From: Bacillota bacterium
GTDB taxonomy: Bacteria > Sysuimicrobiota > Sysuimicrobiia > Sysuimicrobiales > Segetimicrobiaceae
Assembly: GCA_021324975.1 (NCBI GenBank)
Contig: JAJPIA010000035.1
Coordinates: 1 to 49,633 of the forward strand
Length of the DNA: 49,633 nt
Reading direction: 5' to 3'
This document shows, piece after piece, positions 15,647 through 24,322 of this stretch. The position numbers were made by a program, and so were the translations under genes. Positions within the stretch are counted from its first letter, which is position 1. Every line of letters starts with the position of its first letter. The notes below the pieces were generated by a model. The model made no database searches, had not been told where the DNA came from, and saw only the letters and a program-made list of their open reading frames with translations.

Positions 15647-16966
15647 TTAGTGCGCCGGCAGGTGCGGTCCGACCGAGGATGCCTGCTCGAGCGCCTCGCG
15701 CACCCCTCGCTGCAGCGCCGCGGGGCTGACCCCGACCGTGTGGGCCAGCTGTGCGGTCGACAGGCGCCCCTGCAGGAAGCGCACCGCCGTGGGCACGTCG
15801 ATGCCGAGCCGCTGCGACAGGACCACGGCGCGCGTGATCTCGGGGAACGTGAGCCCCTCGCGCCGCAGCCGGTTGACCGTCCCCGGATCCACGGCGACCT
15901 GCTGCGATACCGAGTGGGCCAGCGCTTGCTCCTGCGCCGAGAGGAGCTGCCCGGCGATGGCCAGCAACGTCTCGGTCGGCATCGTACCCACCGCCGTGAG
16001 GTGCAGGCCCCGCTGATCCCAGATCAGCACTCGAAAGTATCCGAGATCGACGAACCTCGCGGGGCGCCCGCCGACCCGGACGTCCTGGCCAAACGCCGGC
16101 GCGCCGATCGATCCTGCGGGCGCCTCGAACAGCGACATGAGACTGTCCCCGTCGCTGTATTGCAGATTGACCGACGTCAGACTCCCGAACCGGCTGATCC
16201 CGCCGCCGCTGAAGGTGTAGCCCTCGGGGAGCACTGGGGGCACCAGCACCGTGAAGCCGGCCTGGCGTCCCAAGACTTCGGGGGTGGCCGCCTCGTCGAC
16301 CGTGGGAAACAAGTGCAGCACGCGCGCGCCGGCCGGCAGGCGGAACCGGAAGTACGCGGCCGGGAGATTGAGGCTGAAGCTGATGCGCGAAAAATACGTG
16401 GTGAGCACGACGCCGCGCGACGGGTCCCGCTCTTCGGTGCGCAGCACGGTGCCGGTCGCCTGGTCGATCCACAGCTCCCGGCTCACCCCCGGCCCGTTGG
16501 GCGTGAGCAGGACGACGTAGGCCTGCCGCCCGATGACTTCCTCGGTGCCGAGTTCAGTCACCCGGTAGTTGCGGTGCAGCAGGCTCAGGTCGCCGCGCAG
16601 CAGCCCGGTGTTCATCGTCGGCCCTTCGAACGCCGTGTTCAGGCGTGGCTCGTAATGCCACGAGGTGGCGCCGTCGTCGACGATCAGCCGCCCCGCGACG
16701 TCCTCCGGCGACAGATACTCCAGGCGGGTCATGTTGGGCCGCTTGTGGAACTCGGCCGCGGTAACGGTCTCCGTCCGCCCGTTCCGCAGCACCGTGATGA
16801 TCTTCGTGCCCTCGTAGTCGATGACGCGCGGCGCGTCGAGGGCGAGCTGCAGCACGCGGTCCACCGAGCCCGGCGCCGGCGGCGCCGGCGCGGCGAGCGT
16901 CGTGCCCATCGCGACCAAGACCACCAGGAGCGCGGGCGCGAGAACCGCGGCGGCCCGGACCCCCAT
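15647..16966 (-). CDS. RseB/MucB-like secreted regulator (LolA-fold, DUF4367-like C-part)
   Basis: The ATG at 16966 shares a base with the anti-sigma stop (TGATG). The 439-residue product has a signal peptide (LAPALLVVLVAMGTTLAAPA). A LolA/RseB-like beta domain follows (DYEGTKIITVLRNGRTETVT, SRELWIDQATGTVLRTEERD). A DUF4367-like segment comes next (PPVLPEGYTFSGGGISRFGS to GTMPTETLLAIAGQLLS). The last about 100 residues are helical with ITRAVVLSQRLGIDVPTAV and LAHTVGVSPAALQRGVREAL. RseB/MucB proteins bind anti-sigma factors outside the membrane and sense envelope lipids or proteins. Position directly after a zinc anti-sigma gene supports that role. The helical tail is not part of RseB. Confidence 0.78.
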   Translation of the reverse strand: MGVRAAAVLAPALLVVLVAMGTTLAAPAPPAPGSVDRVLQLALDAPRVIDYEGTKIITVLRNGRTETVTAAEFHKRPNMTRLEYLSPEDVAGRLIVDDGATSWHYEPRLNTAFEGPTMNTGLLRGDLSLLHRNYRVTELGTEEVIGRQAYVVLLTPNGPGVSRELWIDQATGTVLRTEERDPSRGVVLTTYFSRISFSLNLPAAYFRFRLPAGARVLHLFPTVDEAATPEVLGRQAGFTVLVPPVLPEGYTFSGGGISRFGSLTSVNLQYSDGDSLMSLFEAPAGSIGAPAFGQDVRVGGRPARFVDLGYFRVLIWDQRGLHLTAVGTMPTETLLAIAGQLLSAQEQALAHSVSQQVAVDPGTVNRLRREGLTFPEITRAVVLSQRLGIDVPTAVRFLQGRLSTAQLAHTVGVSPAALQRGVREALEQASSVGPHLPAH

Positions 16967-17472
16967 CACCGGGGTGCCGCCCCCGCCGGCGGGGCGTCCC
17001 CGCTCAGCACCAGATCCGCGTCGCCCGTCGTGAGTCCCAGGTAGGCGCGGTCCGTGAACGGCTCGGCGCCCATCGCCTGCGCATGCTGCCGCACGTACAG
17101 ATCGACGCCGATCTCCGAGGCGTGCAGGCGGTCGATCGTCCCCTTGACGAGCGGGGTCGCGGCGAGCGCCAGCGCGAGCACCGCGGCGGCCGACGCCCAC
17201 GCCACGCGGCGGCCGAAGACGCCGCGGATCCGGGCCGCTGCGGCGCGACGATCGAGCCACGGCGCGCGGACGGCGGCCCAAAACCCCGCCGGCGGCTCGG
17301 CGACCGGCAGCTCGCCCAGGAGCTCCTTGGTCGTGCGCAGGCCCTCGTACGCGGCGCGGCACGACGCGCAGTCGAGCAGGTGCTCCTGCACCGCCGCGGT
17401 CTCGGCCGGCCCGAGCTCACGGTCCAGATAGGCGGACAGCAATTGGCTCACCCGATGATGATTGAGCGTCAT
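16966..17472 (-). CDS. Zinc-containing anti-sigma factor, membrane anchored
   Basis: The start at 17472 is the ATG of an ATGA overlap with the ECF sigma stop. The 168-residue product carries the ZAS/zf-HC2 motif: an early His in NHHRVSQLLSAYLDREL and HLLDCASC (H-x3-C-x2-C). A single hydrophobic segment AWASAAAVLALALAATPLV (about residues 90-110) separates a cytoplasmic sigma-binding domain from an extracytoplasmic part. It should hold the upstream ECF sigma factor inactive at the membrane until an envelope signal releases it. It is coupled to both neighbours by overlapping stop and start codons. Confidence 0.9.
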   Translation of the reverse strand: MTLNHHRVSQLLSAYLDRELGPAETAAVQEHLLDCASCRAAYEGLRTTKELLGELPVAEPPAGFWAAVRAPWLDRRAAAARIRGVFGRRVAWASAAAVLALALAATPLVKGTIDRLHASEIGVDLYVRQHAQAMGAEPFTDRAYLGLTTGDADLVLSGDAPPAGAAPR

Positions 17473-18092
17473 GGTTCCCACCCCCGGCGCCGCGCCTCCA
17501 CGTAGCGCGCCAGCCGCTGCTGCAGGATCTGACGGGCGCGGTGGAGCCGGGACTTCACGGTCCCCAGCGGCACGCGCAAGAACATCGCGATCTCCTCGTA
17601 CGAATACCCCTCGACGTCGCTCAGCACTACGACCATGCGCAGGTCCGGACTCAGCGTCCCGAGCGCCCGCTGGATCGTCGCGTCGAGCTGCTCGCGCTCG
17701 ATGATGGCCTCGGGGCTCGAGCCGGGATCGGGCATCTCCCGGAGGAGCTCACCCCGGGGGGTGTCGACCGGCGCGTCCAGCGACTCGACGCGGCCGCGCG
17801 GACGCTTGCGTAGCAGATCGATATGGAGATTGCTGACGATCCGGTACAGCCAGCTCTCGAGCGGGGCGTCCGGCTCCACGCGGCGCAACGCCCGGTAGAC
17901 TCGCAGGAACGTCTCCTGCGCGAGGTCGCGCGCGTCGGCCTCGTTCCCCGTCATCCGATACGCGACGTTGTAGACGTGGCGGGCGTACCGCTGGACGATC
18001 GCCTCGTACCGCGCGAGCTCCTCCGTCGTGTACGAGACGGCCTGCGAGGCGTTGGGTCGCGCCATCGACACCACCGCGGCCGGCCTGCCCAT
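17469..18092 (-). CDS. ECF-family RNA polymerase sigma factor (RpoE-like)
   Basis: The product has up to 207 residues. Sigma region 2 is YARHVYNVAYRMTGNEADAR, then DLAQETFLRVYRAL and WLYRIVSNLHIDLLRKRPR. Region 4 is LSPDLRMVVVLSDVEGYSYE and IAMFLRVPLGTVKSRLHRAR. The inter-region linker is acidic. ATG at 18092 is only a few bases from the predicted transcription start of the promoter at 18102-18130. The internal ATG at 18065 (MARPNASQ) may therefore be the true start. It heads a sigma/anti-sigma/RseB-like cluster and is likely autoregulated. Confidence 0.94.
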   Translation of the reverse strand: MGRPAAVVSMARPNASQAVSYTTEELARYEAIVQRYARHVYNVAYRMTGNEADARDLAQETFLRVYRALRRVEPDAPLESWLYRIVSNLHIDLLRKRPRGRVESLDAPVDTPRGELLREMPDPGSSPEAIIEREQLDATIQRALGTLSPDLRMVVVLSDVEGYSYEEIAMFLRVPLGTVKSRLHRARQILQQRLARYVEARRRGWEP

Positions 18093-18101
18093 TTATCCAG
18101 C

Positions 18102-18130
18102 TACAACGGGCGGCACCGGCAAAAAGTTCG
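18102..18130 (-). promoter_or_regulatory. Putative autoregulated ECF sigma promoter
   Basis: GAAC (18129-18126), continuing into a T-run, lies exactly 17 bases before CGT (18108-18106) on the minus strand. That is the GAAC-N16/17-CGT form recognised by many ECF sigma factors. It lies just upstream of the ECF sigma gene itself, the usual place for an autoregulatory promoter. A chance match cannot be excluded. Confidence 0.5.
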
Positions 18131-18141
18131 TGGGGCGCGGG

Positions 18142-20586
18142 CTATCGCGCGACGACGTTGACCAGCTTGCCGGGCACCACGACGACGTCTTCGACGGACT
18201 TGCCGTCGAGAAACTTGCGCACCTTGTCGCTGCCGAACGCCGCTTCCCGTAGACGCGCCGCGTCGAATTCCGCCGGCACGGTCACGCGATCGCGCACGCG
18301 GCCGTTGACCTGCAGCACGACCGTGATCGTGTCCTCCCGCACGGCGTCGGGATCCCACGCCGGCCACGGCTGGCGGTGGACGCTGTACGCTTCGCCCAGT
18401 CGGGCCCACAGCTCTTCGGCGAGGTGCGGCATCAGCGGCGCGAGCATCAGCACGAGCGTGCGCGCCGCCGGCCGCCATTCGCCGGTCGCCGCGGCCCCCT
18501 GCTCGCGCAGCCGCGCGAGCGCGTTCGCGCACTCCATCAGCGCCGCCACGGCGGTGTTGAACCGGAACCCCTCGAGATCGCCGGTCACGCGCCGGAGCGT
18601 CTGGTGGATCGCGCGCCGCACCTGCGCCCCCAGCTGCGGCGACGCCGCCGGGCCGCCCGCCGGCGCGTCCGCGGTCACGAGGTGCCAGATGCGCTGCGCG
18701 AACCGGTGCACGCCTTCGATGCCCTTGGGGTTCCACGGGCCGCCGCCGTCCCACGGACCGATGAACATCAGGTAGGCGCGCACGACGTCCGCCCCCATCG
18801 TGCCCACATAGTCGTCGGGGTTGACGACGTTGCCGCGCGACTTGCTCATGCGGTTGCCGTCCGGGCCCAGGATGATGCCCTGGTTGAACAGGCGCAGCAT
18901 CGGCTCGTCGAAGGGCAGGAGCCCGAGATCGCGCATGGCCTTCGTGAAAAACCGCGTGTACATGAGGTGCAGCACCGCGTGCTCGATCCCACCCGTGTAC
19001 TGGTCCACCGGCCCCCACCGGCGAACGCGCGCCGCGTCGAAGGGAGCGTCGTGGTTGTGCGGGTCGAGGTAGCGAAATTGGTACCACGACGAGTCCACGA
19101 ACGTGTCCATCGTGTCCGTCTCGCGCTCCGCCGGACCCCTGCATTCGGGGCAGGTCGTCTTACGAAACGCGTCATTGCGCTTGAGCGGGGACTCGCCGGT
19201 CGGCAGAAACTCCGCGTCCTCCGGCAGCAGCACCGGCAGGTCACGGTACGGCACCGGCACCGCCCCGCACGCGGGACAGTAGATGATGGGGATGGGCGTT
19301 CCCCAGTACCGCTGCCGGCTGATCAGCCAGTCGCGCAGGCGGTAGGTCACCGCGGCGCGCCCGCGGCCGGCCTGCGCGAGCGCTTCGGTGATCCGGCGGC
19401 GGGCCTCCTCGCTCGGCAGCCCGTCGAACGCGCCGGAGTTGACGAGCGTTCCTTCGCCCGGATAGGCCTCCGCGAGCGGCTTGCCGTCCCAGTCCGGCGG
19501 CGCGACCACGACCGGTGTGTCGAGGTGGTGCCGGCGCGCGAACTCGTAGTCGCGGCTGTCGTGCGCCGGCACGGCGTGGATCGCCCCGGTTCCGTACGTC
19601 AGCAACACATAGTCGCCGATGTAGATGGGGACCCGCGCGTTCGTGAGCGGATGCCGGGCGTACGCGCCGATCCACACCCCGGTTTTCTCCCGGTCCTCCG
19701 CGAGCCGCTCGATCTCGGATTGCCGGCGCGTCCGGTGGACATACGCCGCCACCTCCGGCCGGCGGTCCGGCGTCGTCAGCTTCTCGACGAGCGGGTGCTC
19801 CGGCGCGAGCACCAGGAAAGTCGCGCCAAACAACGTGTCCGGCCGCGTGGTAAACACGGTGATCGCATCGCCCTGCTCGCTCCGGTAGACGATCTCCGCC
19901 CCTTCGCTACGCCCGATCCAGTTGCGCTGCAGCGTCTCCACGCGCTCGGGCCAGTCCATCTTGCTGAAGTCCAGGAGTTCCTCCGCGTACTTCGTAATGC
20001 GGAAGTACCACTGCTCCAGATCCTTTTTGATCACGGGCGTCCCGCAGCGCTCGCAGACGCGGTCGGCGCCGATCACCTGCTCCCGCGCGAGCGTCGTGTT
20101 GCAGTGGGGGCACCAGTCGACGGCCGCCAGCGCCCGGTACGCGAGCCCCTTCTCGTAAAACTTGAGGAAGAACCACTGGTTCCACACGTAGTAGCCGGGC
20201 TGGCAGGTGACGACTTCGCGCGACCAGTCGAACATCGTGCCCATCGACCGCAGCTGGCCGCGCATCCGCTCGATGTTTGCCATGGTCCACTTGTAGGGAT
20301 GGATGCCGTGCTGGATCGCGGCGTTTTCGGCCGGCAGCCCAAAGGCGTCGAACCCGATCGGGAAGATGACGTTCTGGCCGCGCATGGTGAGGAAGCGCGC
20401 CCGGGCGTCCGACGGCGTCATCGCGTACCAGTGACCGATGTGCAGGTCCCCGCTCGGATACGGGTACATCGTGACGAACAGGTACTTCGGGCGCGGTGCG
20501 CGCTCGTCGAACTGGTACAGGCCGTCGGCCGCCCACTTGGCCTGCCACTTCGCCTCGATTGCGTTTGGGTCGTAGTGATCGCTCAT
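18142..20586 (-). CDS. leuS: Leucine--tRNA ligase
   Basis: The product has 814 residues from ATG at 20586 (MSDHYDPNAIEAKWQAKW). An ATG 12 bases further upstream is also possible. The class I signatures are PYPSGDLHIGHW near 42-53 and NRMSKSRGN near 575-583. Between them lies the CP1 editing domain and a four-cysteine zinc module (CPHCN and CERCG). QYTGGIEHAVLHLMYTRFF and the C-terminal anticodon-binding region are typical of bacterial LeuRS. It charges tRNA-Leu. The leader contains TATGATAAG about 40 bases upstream, a plausible -10 region. The -35 is unclear. Confidence 0.98.
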   Translation of the reverse strand: MSDHYDPNAIEAKWQAKWAADGLYQFDERAPRPKYLFVTMYPYPSGDLHIGHWYAMTPSDARARFLTMRGQNVIFPIGFDAFGLPAENAAIQHGIHPYKWTMANIERMRGQLRSMGTMFDWSREVVTCQPGYYVWNQWFFLKFYEKGLAYRALAAVDWCPHCNTTLAREQVIGADRVCERCGTPVIKKDLEQWYFRITKYAEELLDFSKMDWPERVETLQRNWIGRSEGAEIVYRSEQGDAITVFTTRPDTLFGATFLVLAPEHPLVEKLTTPDRRPEVAAYVHRTRRQSEIERLAEDREKTGVWIGAYARHPLTNARVPIYIGDYVLLTYGTGAIHAVPAHDSRDYEFARRHHLDTPVVVAPPDWDGKPLAEAYPGEGTLVNSGAFDGLPSEEARRRITEALAQAGRGRAAVTYRLRDWLISRQRYWGTPIPIIYCPACGAVPVPYRDLPVLLPEDAEFLPTGESPLKRNDAFRKTTCPECRGPAERETDTMDTFVDSSWYQFRYLDPHNHDAPFDAARVRRWGPVDQYTGGIEHAVLHLMYTRFFTKAMRDLGLLPFDEPMLRLFNQGIILGPDGNRMSKSRGNVVNPDDYVGTMGADVVRAYLMFIGPWDGGGPWNPKGIEGVHRFAQRIWHLVTADAPAGGPAASPQLGAQVRRAIHQTLRRVTGDLEGFRFNTAVAALMECANALARLREQGAAATGEWRPAARTLVLMLAPLMPHLAEELWARLGEAYSVHRQPWPAWDPDAVREDTITVVLQVNGRVRDRVTVPAEFDAARLREAAFGSDKVRKFLDGKSVEDVVVVPGKLVNVVAR

Positions 20587-20634
20587 GGTTACCCACATTC
20601 TATGCCGATCTGGCGATAACTTATCATACTCCGG

Positions 20635-21033
20635 CTACATCACGTCGCGCACCTGGGCGCCGAGGTACCCGGCCGCGACGATCAGGATCGCACCCGCGAG
20701 CGAGAGAGGCAGCAACGCCCGCCCGGCGGTGTTGCCGGTCCGCCACCGCCACAGGAAGTTTGCGAGGTACGCTGCCGTGGCCCCGTACGCGATCCAGCTA
20801 TGGAGCTGATGCCGCGTCACCAGCGCGGTGCCGACGCCCTGCGCCTCGACCGCGAACAGGTCCGTCCAGCCCAGGGCGATCGAAACCCCCGCGCCGAGCA
20901 GGCCGAGGCCGACCAACCAATAGGCCATGCGCCGGTAGAGCGGATCCTGAGACCGCCAGCCCACGACGTCGAACAGCGCGCTGGCCAACCAGAGAGCGAT
21001 GGGAAAATGCACCACCATGGGATGGATCAGCAT
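20635..21033 (-). CDS. DUF2231 family membrane protein
   Basis: The product has 132 residues with four hydrophobic segments. The first carries the family hallmark IHPMVVHFPIALWLASALFD. Two further His residues (TRHQLHSWIAYG) in the third segment resemble those in DUF2231 proteins, which have been suggested to interact with haem or metal. That function is unproven. The start at 21033 is preceded by GGTGG. GTG at 21039 is an alternative. It is upstream of leuS in the same direction, separated by about 50 bases. Confidence 0.8.
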   Translation of the reverse strand: MLIHPMVVHFPIALWLASALFDVVGWRSQDPLYRRMAYWLVGLGLLGAGVSIALGWTDLFAVEAQGVGTALVTRHQLHSWIAYGATAAYLANFLWRWRTGNTAGRALLPLSLAGAILIVAAGYLGAQVRDVM

Positions 21034-21346
21034 AGCCACCCATCCCCAAGACGGCGCGCCGGCGCCGTCGCCCGCACATGAGCCACCTCATCCCCCCTGC
21101 GAGACACCAGCCCGCAGCGCCTGTGGTTCCGCCACACGACGGCCGATCCCTGCCCTGTGGCGAACCGGCGCGTGTGTGCGCTGCGCCCGGCTCCGCGTGC
21201 CGGCGTGGCGGGCATACGCCCGCGCCGCGGCGTGAAACGACACCGCCCCGTGGATGGAGCACTGTTGTGGCCCTGGACGCGCCCCGCACACGCGACGGCC
21301 CCGGCGGGCGATATCCCCCGGGGCCGGTGTATCGGTGCCGGGATTG
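21034..21346. other. Intergenic stretch with one hairpin
   Basis: No convincing gene was found on either strand. The only structure is a perfect 9-base inverted repeat, 21296-21304 and 21318-21326, with a 13-base loop. It lies just past the stop of the 21347-21820 gene and has no T-run, so it may act in transcript ending or stability. Confidence 0.5.
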
Positions 21347-21820
21347 TTACTGCGCCTGGCCGAGGTCCTGGGACGCCGCCTGCAGGTGCCGGGAGACGAC
21401 GAGGACATAGGGCTGCGCCTCGTTGAGGTTGGTGGACGCGAGCGCCTGCTTCGCGAGGTTCTGGCAGATCATAGCCTCCTGCAGCGCCGCCTGCGCCCCG
21501 GCGACGTTGTGCATCGTCGCAGCCTGGAGATCAGGGATGATCCCGTTGCCCTGCGACTGGCACGGATTGCCTGCCTGGGCGAAAAAGTCGGCGCCCTTCG
21601 GCCCCTCCAGGCAGTTCAGCACATGATGGGTATGCAGCTGAACGCCCGCGAGCGCGTTCGCCTTCTGGGCCAGCTCACCGGCATGGAACATCGCGGTCTT
21701 GAGCTCCATCTGGATCTGGTCCGCGGACCCGGCCGTCATGCTTTGCCCGGAGCCCGCGAGCGGCATGCCGAGCACCCCCAGGCACGCGAGCGCCACTGCC
21801 CCGATCGCGATCGTCCTCAC
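21347..21820 (-). CDS. Small secreted helical protein of unknown function
   Basis: A GTG at 21820 follows GGGAGGACCAC, a strong ribosome site, and gives 157 residues. A signal peptide (TIAIGAVALACLGVLGMPLA) is followed by a mature all-helical region. That region contains LKTAMFHAGELAQKANALAG, QLHTHHVLNCLEG, FFAQAGNPCQ and QEAMICQNLAKQAL. The three cysteines and a THH motif could bind a metal or form disulfides. The motif order LHTHHVLNCLEGP recalls small periplasmic helical proteins, but I do not recognise the family with confidence. Confidence 0.7.
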   Translation of the reverse strand: MRTIAIGAVALACLGVLGMPLAGSGQSMTAGSADQIQMELKTAMFHAGELAQKANALAGVQLHTHHVLNCLEGPKGADFFAQAGNPCQSQGNGIIPDLQAATMHNVAGAQAALQEAMICQNLAKQALASTNLNEAQPYVLVVSRHLQAASQDLGQAQ

Positions 21821-22138
21821 GTGGTCCTCCCCTCGTCGTTGTCGGATCTGTCCGGGCCCATGATCCCGAGTCAATGTAACAGGGGCGTGTCGGCGGGCAC
21901 GGTTCCTCCTTGTCCGCGCCGCCGCCTGCGTCCGCCTGTGACGTGCGTCTCCAGGGCGCGGCGAGACGTCATACGGCCGTCATGCCCGCCGGGCTATGCT
22001 GGGCCCAGCCCGTTGCACTGGGGTTCAACACGCGCCCGCACCCGCGACCGGCATGGGGTGCCGGCGTCCTGACGGACCTAACGAATCCGATGGTGGAAAC
22101 GCGGGACTTCGGCTCGACCCGGATAGGAGGCCCGGACC
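21821..22138. other. Intergenic stretch between divergent genes
   Basis: This is the divergent upstream region of the secreted 157-residue protein (minus) and the 51-residue gene (plus). Apart from the two ribosome sites, GGGAGG near 21830 and AGGAGG near 22126-22131, I see no recognisable RNA, repeat or promoter pair. Confidence 0.4.
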
Positions 22139-22294
22139 ATGAAGAGCCAACATGAGATGACGGAACTCGCCCTGACCGAAGTGCGGTTGCGCATCGTGCG
22201 TACCAAGCTCCGTGAATGGCGGAAAATTCAGCGGCAGCTGGAACGGCGGGCGCGCATCCTGCGGCGCGTGCTGGCGATCCGAACCGTGCACTGA
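22139..22294 (+). CDS. Small basic helical protein, 51 residues, unknown
   Basis: An ATG at 22139 sits seven to eight bases after a consensus AGGAGG and opens a 51-codon frame ending in TGA at 22292-22294. The product is strongly predicted helical and basic: 15 Arg/Lys against 5 Glu, with repeating units such as TEVRLRIVRTKLREWRKI and ERRARILRRVLAIR. It has no signal peptide or membrane segment and could bind nucleic acid or form a coiled coil. It stands alone on the plus strand, converging on the HlyD/M23 gene 28 bases away. The ribosome site is the main evidence that it is real. Confidence 0.6.
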   Translation: MKSQHEMTELALTEVRLRIVRTKLREWRKIQRQLERRARILRRVLAIRTVH

Positions 22295-22322
22295 GGGCCT
22301 GTCGCACTCGTACCACCGTCCG

Positions 22323-24129
22323 CTACGGCGCGATCGGGTCGATGGGCTGCCCATTGTCCCGCACCTCGAAAAAAAGATGCGGGCCGGTGCTCCAGCCGCT
22401 ACTGCCGACCGTCGCGATGAGCTGCCCCCTGCGCACGTGCTGGCCCGCGTGGACGGCGCTCGACAACAGGTGTGAGTAGGTCGTCGACATGCCGTTGCCG
22501 TGGTCGATAACGACCAGCATGCCGCTGGCCGGCATCCGGCCGGCGAAGAGCACCGTCCCGTCCGCCGGGGCGCGCACCGGCGCTCCCAACGCGGCGGCGA
22601 TGTCGATGCCTGTGTGAAACTCCGGGGTATGGAATAGCGGGTGGACTCGCCAGCCATACGGTGACGTCACCCGCCCGATGACCGGCCACGGCAGTCCATC
22701 GCGGAGGAGCGCGGGGACCGTGCCGGTCGAAGAAATCGACCCTGAGCGCAGGACGATCGCCTGGATCTCCGCCGACTCGGCATCGAGGCGCGCAAGAATT
22801 TGCCGCTCCTGCTCCGCGATGCGCCCCAGGCGCTCGCGGCTCGCGCCCGCGCTGTTCCGAATTGCGCGAAGAGCGCTGGGCGGGCTCCCCGCCTCGCGCT
22901 GCGGGGTGACGCCGGCGACGGTCTTCGTCGCGGAGCCTAACGGATGGGCTGCGTCCGCGGCGCCGGGATCGATCGCGATCCACAACAGCAGCCTGCCCGG
23001 CTGCGCGACCTCGCCCGGTCTCACGCCGCCCGCCGTGACCCATCCGCTCGCGGGCGCGCGGACCAGGGTCCCCGCGAGACGCACGCGCGCCTCGCGGACC
23101 GCGGTCTCCGCGGCCAGGACTCGGGCCTGCGCCGCGGCAAGATCCTGGGCCTGAGCGCGGGCGGCGCCGATCTCCGATTCCGCACGCCGGGCCAGCGATT
23201 GCGCGCGCGCCGTCCGCTGTGCGGCCGCGGCGGCGGCCTGTTGTGCCGCGGCCGCGTTGTGGCGTGCGACCCGCAGCGACTCGAGCCGAGCCTCGGCCTG
23301 CCGCGTCGTGGCGGCCGCGGCCTCCGCCGCGGCCTCCGCTCCCCGATATGCCTCCTTATCCTTGGCGAGCTGCTGCGCCGGAATCGCGCCCTGGGCCAGC
23401 AAGCCGGTGTCCCGGTCGACGGTGCGCGCTGCGGCGTCGAGCGACGCCCGAGCCGCGGCCTCGTCGCGCCGTGCTACCGCCAGCGCGGCCTGGGCGCGGT
23501 CGACATCCGCCGGCCCGGCCTGATCGGCGGGTTGGGCGTGAAGCACCCCGGCCCGGCGCACGAGCGTCGGCCGCGCGTGCCCGGGCCGCCCGCAGGACGT
23601 CGTGCGCGGCGACGGCCATGTCGCGCTGGGCCTGGCCAAGCGCTCGCTCGGTGCTGAGGTCACCCGCGCGCGTCCCCCCGGGCGCATGAGGCCTGAGGTC
23701 GGCCGTTTGCTCGAGCTGCCGTACGGCAAGGCTCGTGTCGGCGCTCGCGGCGCGTTCGCGCTGCGTGAGGGCCGCCGCTGCGCGGTCGGCGTCGGCGCGA
23801 GCTCGGGCCAGGCGCGTCTGTACCTCGGCAAGCGCACGGCGGGCAGGCGCAACATCCAGTTGGAGGAGCACGGCCCCGTTGCGAACGTACTGGCCCTCGG
23901 CCGCACCAACGGCCACGACCCGCCCCGAGGATGGCGTGGACACGGGCACCAGCACCCGGGCGGGCGGCGGCAGGCTCTCTTGGATGCGGGAGGATGACGC
24001 GACGGGCGAAAGGCGCGGGCCGCCCCCGCGAACGTCGCCGAGGAGCGCGGGTTGAGACACGACGAGCACTGTGAGTGCCAGGAGTAGCCGTCTCGCCCGG
24101 ATCCCTGACGGGCGCCACGATCTCGTCAT
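22323..24129 (-). pseudogene. HlyD-like barrel-sandwich/coiled-coil protein fused to an M23 peptidase domain, interrupted by a frameshift
   Basis: Two overlapping frames together make one protein of about 600 residues. The first frame, from ATG at 24129, gives a signal peptide (LLLALTVLVVSQPALL), half a barrel-sandwich domain (TPSSGRVVAVGAAEGQYVRN) and a first coiled-coil arm to about 23560. The second frame continues with the returning coiled coil, the other barrel half (LVRAPASGWVTAGGVRPGEV) and a C-terminal M23/LytM domain (HTGIDIAAALGAPVRAPADG, TTYSHLLS). A single base removed from the GGGCCGGGG run near 23545-23556 joins the frames smoothly. In the LytM part the usual HLH zinc motif reads HLF (GPHLFFEV), so one ligand is missing. 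It may be a pseudogene, a sequencing error or a real slip site. Confidence 0.75.
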
Positions 24130-24322
24130 CGCCGACCTTCAAAAGGAGGATGCCGACCTACCCTCTGTGAGGATACCCAAGGGCCATTCCCAAGGTACGA
24201 GGGCGGTGCGGCCGTGTCAAACTGAAGCACATCTGAAGAGCATGGAAAACATCGCCGCGCGGCAAGGAGCCGATCGTGGGAATGGAGTAGTAATCGCCAT
24301 CCCGGAAAGGAGCGCGGCCTCC

